Made by a program: the position numbers and the translations under genes
NCBI GenBank assembly: GCA_947073895.1
Contig: CAMTNN010000028.1
Span: forward strand, 1 to 12,656
Origin: an uncultured cyanobacterium
GTDB taxonomy: Bacteria > Cyanobacteriota > Vampirovibrionia > Gastranaerophilales > Gastranaerophilaceae
DNA length: 12,656 nucleotides
Direction: 5' to 3'
Notes under the pieces: model-generated
Told to the model about the DNA's origin: nothing
Seen by the model: the letters and a program-made list of their open reading frames with translations, nothing else
Database searches by the model: none
Part shown: in pieces, positions 5,097 through 12,656 of the stretch
Position numbering within the stretch: position 1 is the stretch's first letter
Layout of the letters: every line of letters begins with the position of its first letter

Positions 5097-8000
5097 TTAC
5101 AATCCTTCATACCACTCAACAAGCTCTCTTCTTTTAACTTTTTGAGTAGATGTTTTCGGCAAGTCTTCTCTTCTAAATAACACAACTGTTGGTGTTTTAT
5201 AAGACGCAAGGTTTGCTTCGGAAAGTCTTTTAACCTCTGCTTCCAATTCTTTTTGGATTTCTTTATCTTCTTTTTTAGCCAATTCATCAGACGGAACAAT
5301 AATTACACCGACTTCTTCCGTACCAGCTTTGTTACCCGATTTTATTTTCAAAGATAAAACACAAAGTTCTTTGATAAGTTCTGAGGTTTCAAGTACAGCT
5401 TCCACTTCTTCAGGGAATATTTTCTTTCCGCCGCCTAAAACAATCATGTTCTTAATTCGACCTGTTATTTTAATAAATCCGTCTTTATCGATTTCACCGA
5501 TATCACCGGTATGGAACCAGCCGTTTTCATCAATAACTTCTGCTGTCATTTCAGGTTTATTATAGTAGCCTTGCATTACATTCGGACCTTGAACAAGAAT
5601 TTCTCCCTGCTCTGACAGTTTTACAGTAACTGACGGGAGCGGTTTACCAACTGTTCCTATTTTGTGGTTTTTATACTCGTTTGTTGAAATTACAGGGCTT
5701 GTTTCAGTCAAGCCATAGCCTTCAAATGCAGGAATACCAATTCTTTCAAAGAATTCTGCAATGTCTGCTTCCAAAGGAGCTCCTCCGGATATAAAACATT
5801 CAAACTTGCCGCCAAAACCATCAATAATAGATTTGAACATTATTCTTCTTATTCTTCTTGGCATATATTTTGCCGCTGCATACATAAATTTAAACACCTT
5901 TTGTTGTGATTCAGGAAGTTTTTTAATCTGTTTATCAACACTGTTTTTAAGCATTTTTGCAACAAGAGGAACTACAATCATGTTTGTTACCTGTTTTTCT
6001 TTCATTGCAGAAGCTAATTCCTTTGGATTCAGTGTTTTAATATAAACAATTTTTGCTCCCATATATAACATACCGAAGAATCCGACATTCAATTCTAATA
6101 AGTGGTTTAACGGTAAAATTGAAAGCAGGGTATTATCTTTTGAAAGCTTCATCAATTTTTCAAAATCTTTCATTTGAGAGTAAATATTACTGAAACTTAT
6201 CATTACACCCTTAGGATTTCCTGTTGTTCCCGAAGTATAAACAATAACAGCAGTTTCATCCATTGTACGAGCTCTTTTAAAACTTTTTTCAATATCAGCA
6301 TCTAATTTTGAAACCGATTTAATTTCTTCATGTCCACGCTCTTCATCATCAAGCACAAATATTTCTTTAATAGACTCGACATTATTTTTTAATTCTAATG
6401 CGTGGTCTAAATAATGACTTGAGCACAATAAAATCTTAGGATTACAGTCATTTAAAATATGAGTATGTTCAGGAACTGTCAACTTAACATCTAAAGGAAC
6501 AGTAATAGCACCCGTTTGAATAGACGCAAACATACCAACTGCAAACTCAGGACGTGACTCACATAGAATTGCAATTCTGTCACCTCTTTGCGCATCAGCA
6601 TTTTCCATTAAATAGTTAGCAAACTTTTTAGCTCTTCTGCTCAAATCTACATAACTGATTTCTTCATACCCATCTTTTGTTTTTAAAGAAACAGCTCGTG
6701 CCTGACCGTAAGTTTCGCTATACTGCTTCATAATATCCAAAAAGTTAGTATAAGTAGTATCTGCTATATTATAAAAAGCCCTGTTTTCAAGAGATTTTTT
6801 CATAAACCAAACTCTCTGCTCAAGTTCGTGCGTAATCTCTTTTTCACTACCTGATAAATCCGTAATCGGCTGACCAAACTGGATAATGATTTTAGTAAAT
6901 AATTTAGGGTTCTTTCTGTGCTTATTCCACGCTTCAAACCCGCCTTTAATCGCAAACGGAATAATAGGGCAATTGGCTTCTTTTGCCATAATTGCAACTC
7001 CGCGATGGAATTTACATAATTCACCATCAGGAGTAAGCTTGCCTTCAGGGAAAATAATAACCGCTTCACCAGCTTTTAATTTTGTAACGCCGTTTTCTAA
7101 GGCAGTTAAGCCTTGACCAAAAGTAAGCGGCAAAACATTAAACCATTTTAAAAGATGTTTTATAACAGGAACTTTAAACGCAGCCGGCCCTGTAATAAAC
7201 CAGAAGTTACGTTTTGCAGCCATTTGCAATATTAAAGGATCCAAATGTCCTGTATGATTTCCGGCTAAAATTACTTTTCCTGATTTAGGAATGTTTTCAA
7301 TCCCTTCAAATTGATATCTGAAAAGAGTTTTGAACACTTGTCCAAGTGTAATTCTTAATACAAAATATCTGAATTCTCTATTAAACGCTAATAATGTCAT
7401 TGCCATTAAAGCTGAAATTACAGCTGTTATATGGAAAATTGCAATCGGATGAATAATTCCCGCAAACAATGATACAAACCCGATACCAACAAGTGATACA
7501 AAGGTTTCTAACATAGAAGCAAATGCGAAAATTTTACCTCTGATAAAGTTTGGAGAAACTTTCTGCAAAATTGTATCAACAGTAATTTTTAATATTGCGG
7601 CAAATATACCAACTCCGCCAAGCCAAAATCTTGCCTTAAAGAATGTTGTACAAAATGACGCCGTTACAAGACACAAAAATAAACCGATAAATGAAATAAC
7701 AAGCGTTTTATTGGTTTTAAAATGTTTACTGAACAGAATCATTAAAATTGCGCCGTAGAATGTACCGCAGCCCAACATACATTTAAGCTGTGCAAGCCCT
7801 TGAACACTAACTTGATAGTAATCAGTAGCCAGTGCGTTCATTGCGTTATAAAAAATTGCAGATATTAAAGAAATAACAACTGCAAGCAAAATCATATTTA
7901 AAGCCTTTTTATGCTTGATAAGAAAAGCTGTTGTTGCCTGCATATCTTTTAAGAAATCAAAATGTTTATTATCCTTTGAGTCCTCATCATTTCTTAAATT

Positions 8001-8591
8001 AACAAAAGCCAACAATACCGGAGGAATAAAATATAAAGCACAAGCAATATAAAACGCATTCAATGCACCTATACGAAGCAATACAAAACTTGCAACAAGA
8101 GCACCGAATGTCAAAGCCCATGTTCCTGAGCCTGAAATAAGTGCGTTAGCAGGCTTAAGAGCTTTAACACTTACTACATTAGGGACAGAAGCCATCTTTG
8201 CAGGATAGAAAAACGCTGTGCCCACACCAATCAAAAGACTTAAAATAATACCATAAGTCTTAATCATAGGAACAATTGTCCCTTTATCAAGAACAAATAA
8301 GTATAAACCTAAAACCGCAACAAGAACGAATCCTCTATATAAAGAAGAAAGTATCATAACCTTTTTTCTGGAAAAACGGTCGACAATACTACCAGCAACC
8401 ATACTCACGATTAAAGACGGGAATACAATACAAAACAACATTAATGCAATCGAGCTTCCCGGCTTATCTAACGTACTCAACAAAACCGCCATCAATACAA
8501 TTTGGATAATTGCGTCTCCCAAATGCGTTGATAACTGTGCCAAAAACAAATTAAAATAGTTCTTATTCAATAATTCTTTAATCGCTTCCAT
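5097..8591 (-). CDS. aas: Trifunctional LplT-PlsC-Aas fusion: lysophospholipid flippase / 2-acyl-GPE acyltransferase / acyl-ACP synthetase
   Basis: This 1164-aa protein joins three parts. Residues 1-410 form an MFS permease resembling the lysophospholipid flippase LplT, with RFSRKK at 72-77 in the usual cytoplasmic loop. Residues 415-600 are a PlsC-type acyltransferase with H446-x4-D451 in GNHTGHLD and FPEGK at 514-518. Residues 610-1164 are an adenylate-forming acyl-ACP synthetase: P-loop YTSGTTGNPKG at 785-795, GYGLTET at 958-964, TGD at 1028-1030, GRIKN at 1044-1048 and a C-terminal Lys at K1152 in PKTSTQK. The family activates fatty acids onto ACP and re-acylates lysophospholipids brought in by the flippase, at the inner membrane. 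E. coli encodes lplT and aas as separate neighbours; the three-part fusion occurs in other bacteria. All catalytic residues look intact. The start at 8591 has a purine-rich AGAAGAGA upstream. The gene follows the 171-aa ORF by 18 nt. Confidence 0.93.
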   Translation of the reverse strand: MEAIKELLNKNYFNLFLAQLSTHLGDAIIQIVLMAVLLSTLDKPGSSIALMLFCIVFPSLIVSMVAGSIVDRFSRKKVMILSSLYRGFVLVAVLGLYLFVLDKGTIVPMIKTYGIILSLLIGVGTAFFYPAKMASVPNVVSVKALKPANALISGSGTWALTFGALVASFVLLRIGALNAFYIACALYFIPPVLLAFVNLRNDEDSKDNKHFDFLKDMQATTAFLIKHKKALNMILLAVVISLISAIFYNAMNALATDYYQVSVQGLAQLKCMLGCGTFYGAILMILFSKHFKTNKTLVISFIGLFLCLVTASFCTTFFKARFWLGGVGIFAAILKITVDTILQKVSPNFIRGKIFAFASMLETFVSLVGIGFVSLFAGIIHPIAIFHITAVISALMAMTLLAFNREFRYFVLRITLGQVFKTLFRYQFEGIENIPKSGKVILAGNHTGHLDPLILQMAAKRNFWFITGPAAFKVPVIKHLLKWFNVLPLTFGQGLTALENGVTKLKAGEAVIIFPEGKLTPDGELCKFHRGVAIMAKEANCPIIPFAIKGGFEAWNKHRKNPKLFTKIIIQFGQPITDLSGSEKEITHELEQRVWFMKKSLENRAFYNIADTTYTNFLDIMKQYSETYGQARAVSLKTKDGYEEISYVDLSRRAKKFANYLMENADAQRGDRIAILCESRPEFAVGMFASIQTGAITVPLDVKLTVPEHTHILNDCNPKILLCSSHYLDHALELKNNVESIKEIFVLDDEERGHEEIKSVSKLDADIEKSFKRARTMDETAVIVYTSGTTGNPKGVMISFSNIYSQMKDFEKLMKLSKDNTLLSILPLNHLLELNVGFFGMLYMGAKIVYIKTLNPKELASAMKEKQVTNMIVVPLVAKMLKNSVDKQIKKLPESQQKVFKFMYAAAKYMPRRIRRIMFKSIIDGFGGKFECFISGGAPLEADIAEFFERIGIPAFEGYGLTETSPVISTNEYKNHKIGTVGKPLPSVTVKLSEQGEILVQGPNVMQGYYNKPEMTAEVIDENGWFHTGDIGEIDKDGFIKITGRIKNMIVLGGGKKIFPEEVEAVLETSELIKELCVLSLKIKSGNKAGTEEVGVIIVPSDELAKKEDKEIQKELEAEVKRLSEANLASYKTPTVVLFRREDLPKTSTQKVKRRELVEWYEGL

Positions 8592-8609
8592 GTCTCTTCT
8601 CTTTATAAT

Positions 8610-9125
8610 TTATCTACTTAATTCAAATTCAATTCTCTGCTCAGATTGGGTAATATACCTGTGTTTTAGCAAACTGCCTCTTTCTGATTCAGTTATTGAA
8701 GCTTCTGCAACAAGCTTTTCCAAAATTTCTTTAAGCTTATTTATCACATGATATTCACCGGTACTAAACATCTGATTATCTGTAATATCAGGTATTTTAC
8801 AAATATCTTTTGTTATATCAAAAGCTGTAAAACCAATATCTAAAATTATTCCATGTCTGTATTCAGAAGGAATTTCAGATTCAACTAATGCAACAGACAC
8901 CTGAAAGATCCATTCTAAAATGATATGTGCAACAGAAACAACCTCATCTTTATCCAATCCGAGAGCTTCACCAAGAGAAAGCACCCTGGTAGAACGCAGG
9001 GCACAATCTTTGAAATGTGTTAAAACAAACTCTTTTGCTTCATCTGTTAAAGTATCTGAGAGGTATTTTTTTGCTTCATTGTGAGCATATTCTGCGAATT
9101 CTTCACAATTAAACTCAATTGCCAT
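8610..9125 (-). CDS. Conserved-looking hypothetical protein, 171 aa, translationally coupled to the PilT-type ATPase
   Basis: The ATG overlaps the stop of the pilT-like gene as TAATG, and GAGGTG lies upstream at suitable spacing, so translation is almost certainly coupled. The product is soluble and acidic and looks mostly helical. It has an N-terminal Glu/Ala/Lys-rich part (FAEYAHNEAKKYL), a more hydrophobic middle at about 65-105 (VVSVAHIILEWIFQVSVALVE) that is too polar to be a clear membrane span, and a charged C-terminus. No signal peptide, Walker motif or known domain is recognised. The coupling to a pilus motor ATPase suggests a cytoplasmic regulator or partner of that motor. The downstream Aas gene, 18 nt away, would alternatively place it with lipid turnover. 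No function is assigned. Confidence 0.75.
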   Translation of the reverse strand: MAIEFNCEEFAEYAHNEAKKYLSDTLTDEAKEFVLTHFKDCALRSTRVLSLGEALGLDKDEVVSVAHIILEWIFQVSVALVESEIPSEYRHGIILDIGFTAFDITKDICKIPDITDNQMFSTGEYHVINKLKEILEKLVAEASITESERGSLLKHRYITQSEQRIEFELSR

Positions 9126-10204
9126 TAATATGCACCTCTAAATACCTTACTCAAATCATCCGGATCAGTTGAGGCAGCCATTGCTTCATCTTGAGTGAGT
9201 TTTTCTTCTTCAACAAGGTCAGCTAATGATTTATTCATAGAAACCATTCCTTCTGTTGAATTTGAATCGATTAATGAATAAACTTCTTCCAGCTCATCCT
9301 TAACAATATAGTCTTTAATAGTAGAAGTTACTACCATAACTTCACAAGCAGGATATCTCTTCTGGTCTTTTGAAGAATATACAAGCTGTTGAGCTACAGT
9401 TGCTCTTAAAGTTTCCGAAATCTGTTTTCTTACAAGGTCTCTGTTTGCTTCATCAAACATGTTAATCATTCTGTTAATTGATTGAACAGCATCATTAGTA
9501 TGTAATGTAGCAAGAACAAGGTGACCGGTCTCAGCTGCCTTCAAAGCAATGTCCATAGTTTCTCTGTCTCTGATTTCACCTACAAGAATAACATCAGGAT
9601 CCTGTCTCAAAGCTGCTTTCAAACCGCTTGCAAAAGTTTCGGTATCAGCACCGACAACACGCTGTGTAATACGACTCTTTTTAGATGTATAAACATATTC
9701 AACAGGGTCTTCAATTGTAATAATATGTTTTGAAGTTTGTGTATTAAGCTCTTCAATCAAAGAAGCTAATGTTGTTGACTTACCACTTCCTATAGGACCT
9801 GTAATCAAAACAATACCGTTTTTAAGTTGTTTAAAATCAGAAATTACTTTAGGCAATCCTAAATCATCAAGTGACGGAATATTATATGGAATAACACGCA
9901 TAACAACTTCCGGCATACCTAAACCACGGCAATAGTTAACACGAAATCTTGAACACCCCGGAATCTCAAACATGAAGTCGATATCTTTCATTGTATTAAA
10001 ACTGGATAATAAAGTTGGAGGTGTAATTTCTAATAAAGCATTTGTGATTTCAACCCTTTGCAAAGACGGATTGTTAACTCTCATCATATTTCCGTTTTTT
10101 CTAATAAACGGAGGTTCGCCTGCCATCAAGTGTATATCAGAAGCACCAGATGCAACTGCTCTTTTTAAAAATGTTCTAACCTGAAATATTTTTTCTTCTT
10201 CCAT
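9125..10204 (-). CDS. pilT: Type IV pilus twitching motility ATPase, PilT family
   Basis: PilT ATPases form cytoplasmic hexamers that depolymerise type IV pili and so drive retraction and twitching. This 359-aa protein has the secretion-ATPase motifs in order: SDIH at 22-25, Walker A GPIGSGKST at 136-144 (Ile replaces the usual Thr), the Asp box TIEDPVEY at 163-170, Walker B VILVGEIRD at 205-213, and the His box TGHLVLATLHTND at 226-238. Length is normal for PilT/PilU (about 345-380). The canonical AIRNLIRE stretch of PilT is not present as such; the equivalent region reads EEVYSLIDSNSTEGM, so it may be a PilU-like or otherwise divergent paralogue. The start at 10204 has GAAAGG upstream. It is the first gene of the leftward array. 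No other pilus genes lie in the window. Confidence 0.92.
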   Translation of the reverse strand: MEEEKIFQVRTFLKRAVASGASDIHLMAGEPPFIRKNGNMMRVNNPSLQRVEITNALLEITPPTLLSSFNTMKDIDFMFEIPGCSRFRVNYCRGLGMPEVVMRVIPYNIPSLDDLGLPKVISDFKQLKNGIVLITGPIGSGKSTTLASLIEELNTQTSKHIITIEDPVEYVYTSKKSRITQRVVGADTETFASGLKAALRQDPDVILVGEIRDRETMDIALKAAETGHLVLATLHTNDAVQSINRMINMFDEANRDLVRKQISETLRATVAQQLVYSSKDQKRYPACEVMVVTSTIKDYIVKDELEEVYSLIDSNSTEGMVSMNKSLADLVEEEKLTQDEAMAASTDPDDLSKVFRGAY

Positions 10205-10367
10205 TTTATTACCTTTCTTTATATATACTTATACAAAGTTGATTGTAATATATAGTTAGAGGCAATGACATCCATTCTATAAATGATTTTTTATACACTT
10301 CCCCCTTGCTTTAGAGTAACTATCAAGATATATAATAATTAAGTACTTATAAGAAGGAGAAAGATTT
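10205..10367. promoter_or_regulatory. Divergent promoter region between the pilT-like and dxs-like genes
   Basis: The 163-bp AT-rich gap must drive both divergent units. For the minus direction I see only weak -10-like tracts (TATATT on the complement of 10247-10252, TATAAG on 10228-10233) with no convincing -35, so no pilT promoter is assigned. A 10-bp perfect palindrome, TAAGTACTTA, at 10340-10349 lies between the rightward -10 candidate and the dxs-like Shine-Dalgarno. It could be an operator or chance. No riboswitch-like structure was recognised; in particular no thiamine box was seen. Confidence 0.5.
10306..10336 (+). promoter_or_regulatory. Candidate sigma-70-type promoter for the dxs-like gene
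   Basis: A TTGCTT -35 candidate (10306-10311) is followed after 17 nt by TATATA (10329-10334), or after 19 nt by the perfect TATAAT (10331-10336). Transcription would begin near 10341-10344, giving a leader of about 25 nt before the ATG, with AAGGAG inside it. Confidence 0.45.
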
Positions 10368-12104
10368 ATGATTCTAGACAAGGTTAATTCACCTGACGAC
10401 GTAAAAAACTTATCTTTATCAGAAATGAAAACTCTTGCTGATGAGATGAGAGAAATTATTATAAAAAAAGTTAATACAACAGGCGGACACTTCGGCCCGA
10501 ATTTAGGGATTGTTGAAGCAACAATTGCTCTGCATTATGTTTTCAACTCACCTGTAGATAAAATCGTTTATGACGTTTCACACCAGTGTTACCCGCATAA
10601 AATCCTTACAGGAAGAAAAGAAGGCTTTACCAATTCGGATAAATACTTAAAATACACAGGCTACACCGCTCCTGAGGAGTGTGAACACGATTTCTTTAAA
10701 GTGGGACACACCTCAACCTCTGTTTCATTAGCTTCAGGCCTTGCAAAAGCACGCGATCTTAAAGGAGAAAAAGGAAATATTATTGCACTAATCGGTGACG
10801 GCTCCTTAAGCGGAGGCGAAGCACTGGAAGGACTTGATAATGCTGCGGTTCTAGGCTCTAACTTTATCGTTGTTGTAAACGATAACAACCAGTCAATTGC
10901 AGAAAACCAGGGCGGACTTTATGACAACTTAAAACTCCTAAGAGAAACCGATGGTAAAGCTGAATGTAATTTCTTCAAATCCTTAGGTTTTGATTATGTT
11001 CTGGTTAAAGACGGTAACGACATAGAAAAACTTATTGAAGCCTTTAAGGGCGTAAACGATTCAACCCACCCTGTCGTTGTTCACATTTGCACACAAAAGG
11101 GTAAAGGCTGTAAAATTGCAGAAGAAAACCGTGAAAACTTCCACTGGATTTTACCGCACACATTGGATGAAGATAAAACAGAGTCAACTTTTGAAGAGTG
11201 CTATACCTCAATTACCCGCGAATATATTTTAAACAAAGCTAAATCAGATAAAACTGTAATCGCGATTAATGCAGGAACTCCGGGTGTATTCGGGTTTGAT
11301 AAAGACTTTAGAGCACAGTTGGGCAAACAATATCTTGATGTAGGTATAGCAGAAGAACACGCTGTTGCTTGCGCGTCAGGTATTGCAACTGGCGGAGCAA
11401 AACCGATTTTTGCGGTTATGAGTTCTTTTGTGCAAAGAACTTACGACCAGATGTCTCAAGATTTATGTTTGAATAATTCTCCGATTACAATGCTTGTTTA
11501 CTGGGGCGGAATTTCAGGAGCAGACGCTACACACCTTTGCACATTTGATATTCCTTTGATTTCAAATATACCTAACATGGTTTATCTTGCACCTACAAAT
11601 AAAGAAGAATATCTTAGAATGCTTGATTGGTCAGTTGAGCAAACTGAATATCCTGTAGCAATCCGTGTTCCTATGTGCGGACTTGTTTCAACAGGAGTTG
11701 AAGATACAACAGATTATTCCATTCTAAACAAATTCAAAGTTGTTGAAAAAGGAGAAAAAGTTGCGATTTTAGGCTTAGGTAATTTCTTGAACTTAGCAAA
11801 AGAAGTTAAAGCAGAACTCGGGTTCAATGCAACTGTGATTAATCCAAGATTTATGACAGGCTTAGACATTGAACTCCTAGAAGAGCTTAAAAAAGACCAC
11901 AAAGTTGTAATTACTCTCGAAGACGGTGAGCTTGACGGCGGATTCGGTGAAAAAGTTGCAAGATTCTATGGTAATTCTGAAATGAAAGTCTTGAACTACG
12001 GAGCTAAAAAAGAGTTTACAGACAGAGTTCCTTTAGATGAGTTATATGAACGATATCGTTTAAAGAAAGAACTAATAGCAGAGGATGTAAAAAATCTCTT
12101 ATAG
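10368..12104 (+). CDS. 1-deoxy-D-xylulose-5-phosphate synthase-like protein (short variant subfamily)
   Basis: Classical DXS condenses pyruvate and glyceraldehyde-3-phosphate, using thiamine diphosphate, to start the MEP isoprenoid pathway. This 578-aa homologue (typical DXS is about 620-640) has GGH41, DVSHQ at 69-73, TGR at 81-83, GHTSTS at 113-118, the ThDP motif GDG143-145 to NDN171-173, catalytic E330 in DVGIAEEHAV, QRTYDQ at 356-361 and a transketolase C-terminal domain. Several classical motifs differ: DRAG is YWGG (378-381), DG-x-TH is DATH (386-389, one residue shorter), and RYPRG is RVPMCG (433-438). E. coli R420 would therefore be W379. This matches a short DXS-like group I recall from Firmicutes, so DXS activity is plausible but not certain, and no dxs symbol is given. 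AAGGAG lies 8 nt before the ATG. The gene is monocistronic, ending at the terminator at 12111. Confidence 0.85.
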   Translation: MILDKVNSPDDVKNLSLSEMKTLADEMREIIIKKVNTTGGHFGPNLGIVEATIALHYVFNSPVDKIVYDVSHQCYPHKILTGRKEGFTNSDKYLKYTGYTAPEECEHDFFKVGHTSTSVSLASGLAKARDLKGEKGNIIALIGDGSLSGGEALEGLDNAAVLGSNFIVVVNDNNQSIAENQGGLYDNLKLLRETDGKAECNFFKSLGFDYVLVKDGNDIEKLIEAFKGVNDSTHPVVVHICTQKGKGCKIAEENRENFHWILPHTLDEDKTESTFEECYTSITREYILNKAKSDKTVIAINAGTPGVFGFDKDFRAQLGKQYLDVGIAEEHAVACASGIATGGAKPIFAVMSSFVQRTYDQMSQDLCLNNSPITMLVYWGGISGADATHLCTFDIPLISNIPNMVYLAPTNKEEYLRMLDWSVEQTEYPVAIRVPMCGLVSTGVEDTTDYSILNKFKVVEKGEKVAILGLGNFLNLAKEVKAELGFNATVINPRFMTGLDIELLEELKKDHKVVITLEDGELDGGFGEKVARFYGNSEMKVLNYGAKKEFTDRVPLDELYERYRLKKELIAEDVKNLL

Positions 12105-12110
12105 AACAAA

Positions 12111-12137
12111 AATGCGGCTCGTTTCACGAGCCGCATT
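12111..12137. terminator. Bidirectional intrinsic terminator between the dxs-like and TRL-like genes
   Basis: A perfect 11-bp GC-rich stem (AATGCGGCTCG at 12111-12121 with its complement at 12127-12137) closes a 5-nt loop. On the minus strand it is followed by TTTTTGTTC, a good U-tract ending the TRL-like transcript. On the plus strand the following ACTATTATT is a weaker tract ending the dxs-like transcript 6 nt after its stop. Confidence 0.9.
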
Positions 12138-12141
12138 ACTA

Positions 12142-12450
12142 TTATTCACCATAAACAGTAACTGTTACACCTTTCCAAAAAATAAAAACCGATTTTTCAT
12201 GAACATCTATATAGCTTATTTTCTTAATCCCGCCGTTTTTTGCTGCTGTATCTATACTTGCATCTCCGGTTTCTACTAAAAATAATACATTGTTTGTATT
12301 TGCAATCCCTTGTTTAAGCCCCTGCAAGTCTTGAACCTTCGCTCCTGTTGCAGTCACAGGATAATGAGCATCTGTATAAAACATTCCCATTGCATTTGCT
12401 TGTGTTGTTAACATAAATGACATTGCTATTACTGCTAAAATCTTTTTCAT
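12142..12450 (-). CDS. TRL-like family small exported protein (102 aa)
   Basis: The protein has a clear type I signal peptide: MKK, a hydrophobic core at 4-14, and ANA cleavage after residue 20. The mature 82-residue domain begins with MGMFYTDAHYPVTATG and contains GDASI at 62-66, AAKNGGIKKI at 69-78 and the C-terminal VYGE. That pattern (GDASI, A-A-x-NGGI, final VYGE) is the one I know from the TRL-like family (Pfam TRL, function unknown). Such proteins are periplasmic or envelope-associated; no biochemical role is established to my knowledge. The ATG at 12450 has AAGGAG upstream. The gene lies 14 nt after the stop of a second TRL-like gene, so the two form a tandem operon ending at the hairpin at 12111-12137. 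Confidence 0.8.
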   Translation of the reverse strand: MKKILAVIAMSFMLTTQANAMGMFYTDAHYPVTATGAKVQDLQGLKQGIANTNNVLFLVETGDASIDTAAKNGGIKKISYIDVHEKSVFIFWKGVTVTVYGE

Positions 12451-12464
12451 AATTCAATCTCCTT

Positions 12465-12656
12465 CTATTCTCCATAAACTACTGTTTTAATCTGTTTTAC
12501 ATAAACTGGTATAAATCCAAGCGGGACATATACTTTGCTAATTTTAGTATCTACATAGTAAATCTTACTAATCCCGCCATTACGTGCTGCCGCATTTATG
12601 CTAGCATCGCCCGTTTCCACCAGACCTAAAATATTATTTGCGCTCGATTCACCGCA
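12465..12656 (-). CDS. TRL-like family small exported protein (partial, N-terminus outside the window)
   Basis: The last 63 codons of a minus-strand gene are visible, ending in TAG at 12465-12467. They contain NNILGLVETGDASINAAARN and NGGISKIYYVD and finish with VVYGE, matching the 102-aa neighbour motif for motif (GDASI, AAxNGGI, VYGE). The stretch after the ID/VD position differs and is longer by several residues (KVYVPLGFIPVYVKQ). The signal peptide and start lie beyond the right edge. Downstream, after 14 nt, is the paralogous 102-aa gene, which implies tandem duplication followed by divergence. Confidence 0.8.
   Translation of the reverse strand, partial: CGESSANNILGLVETGDASINAAARNGGISKIYYVDTKISKVYVPLGFIPVYVKQIKTVVYGE

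Noticed and set aside
5329..6045. Plus-strand open frames at 5329-5565 and 5761-6045
   Set aside because: They are antisense to the intact Aas fusion, have no ribosome sites or recognisable protein features, and run opposite to all neighbouring genes.
6800..7116. Open frames on both strands inside the acyltransferase part of the Aas fusion
   Set aside because: They lie wholly within the conserved PlsC domain coding sequence, with no independent initiation signal.
10220..10248. TTACAA-17-TATATA as the pilT promoter on the minus strand
   Set aside because: The -35 match is poor, and the implied start of transcription would fall inside the Shine-Dalgarno region, leaving too short a leader.
1..12656. 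CRISPR arrays, tRNA/rRNA genes, insertion sequences, att sites or phage genes
   Set aside because: I saw no regularly spaced repeats, tRNA-like cloverleaf, transposase motifs or terminal inverted repeats. The only repeats are those within the duplicated genes and the terminator stem.

Overview
This is an AT-rich bacterial chromosome segment with tightly packed, mostly co-directional genes. Shine-Dalgarno sites are good and start/stop junctions often overlap, and nothing points to phage, transposons or plasmids. A type IV pilus motor ATPase, membrane phospholipid recycling enzymes and signal-peptide-bearing envelope proteins suggest a Gram-negative-type (diderm) bacterium. The overall look resembles uncultured, AT-rich gut lineages such as Gastranaerophilales (Vampirovibrionia/Melainabacteria). 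That is only an impression and could be wrong at phylum level.

From 10204 leftward to the window edge lies one long minus-strand array, probably a single operon or two nested ones. It starts with a PilT-family ATPase, translationally coupled (TAATG) to a 171-aa protein of unknown function. Next is a 1164-aa fusion of an LplT-like MFS flippase, a PlsC-type acyltransferase and an acyl-ACP synthetase (Aas). Then come a 136-aa single-pass membrane protein of unknown family and a CDP-alcohol phosphatidyltransferase. These are followed by two tandem paralogous exported proteins of no recognised family (271 and 240 aa), a CdsA-type CDP-diglyceride synthase and a stand-alone PlsC-type acyltransferase. 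The array ends with a 55-aa hydrophobic protein starting at GTG and a second CDP-alcohol phosphatidyltransferase cut by the window start. The pairing of a CdsA-like enzyme, a PlsC-like enzyme and CDP-alcohol phosphatidyltransferases with an N-x2-DG motif recalls the poorly understood ynbABC cluster of E. coli. Together the set could acylate, CDP-activate and re-head a phospholipid, while the Aas fusion repairs lyso-lipids.

Divergent from this array, across a 163-bp AT-rich promoter region, is a plus-strand gene for a short 1-deoxyxylulose-5-phosphate synthase-like enzyme (578 aa). It keeps the thiamine-diphosphate machinery but differs from classical DXS at several substrate-pocket positions. 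It ends at a strong bidirectional hairpin terminator. Converging on that terminator from the right are two tandem minus-strand genes for TRL-like small exported proteins; the right-hand one runs off the window.

The least ordinary parts are the phospholipid-remodelling locus with its duplicated exported partner proteins, and the DXS-like enzyme with altered substrate residues. There is no gene-free stretch longer than 300 bases; the longest is the 163-bp divergent promoter region.
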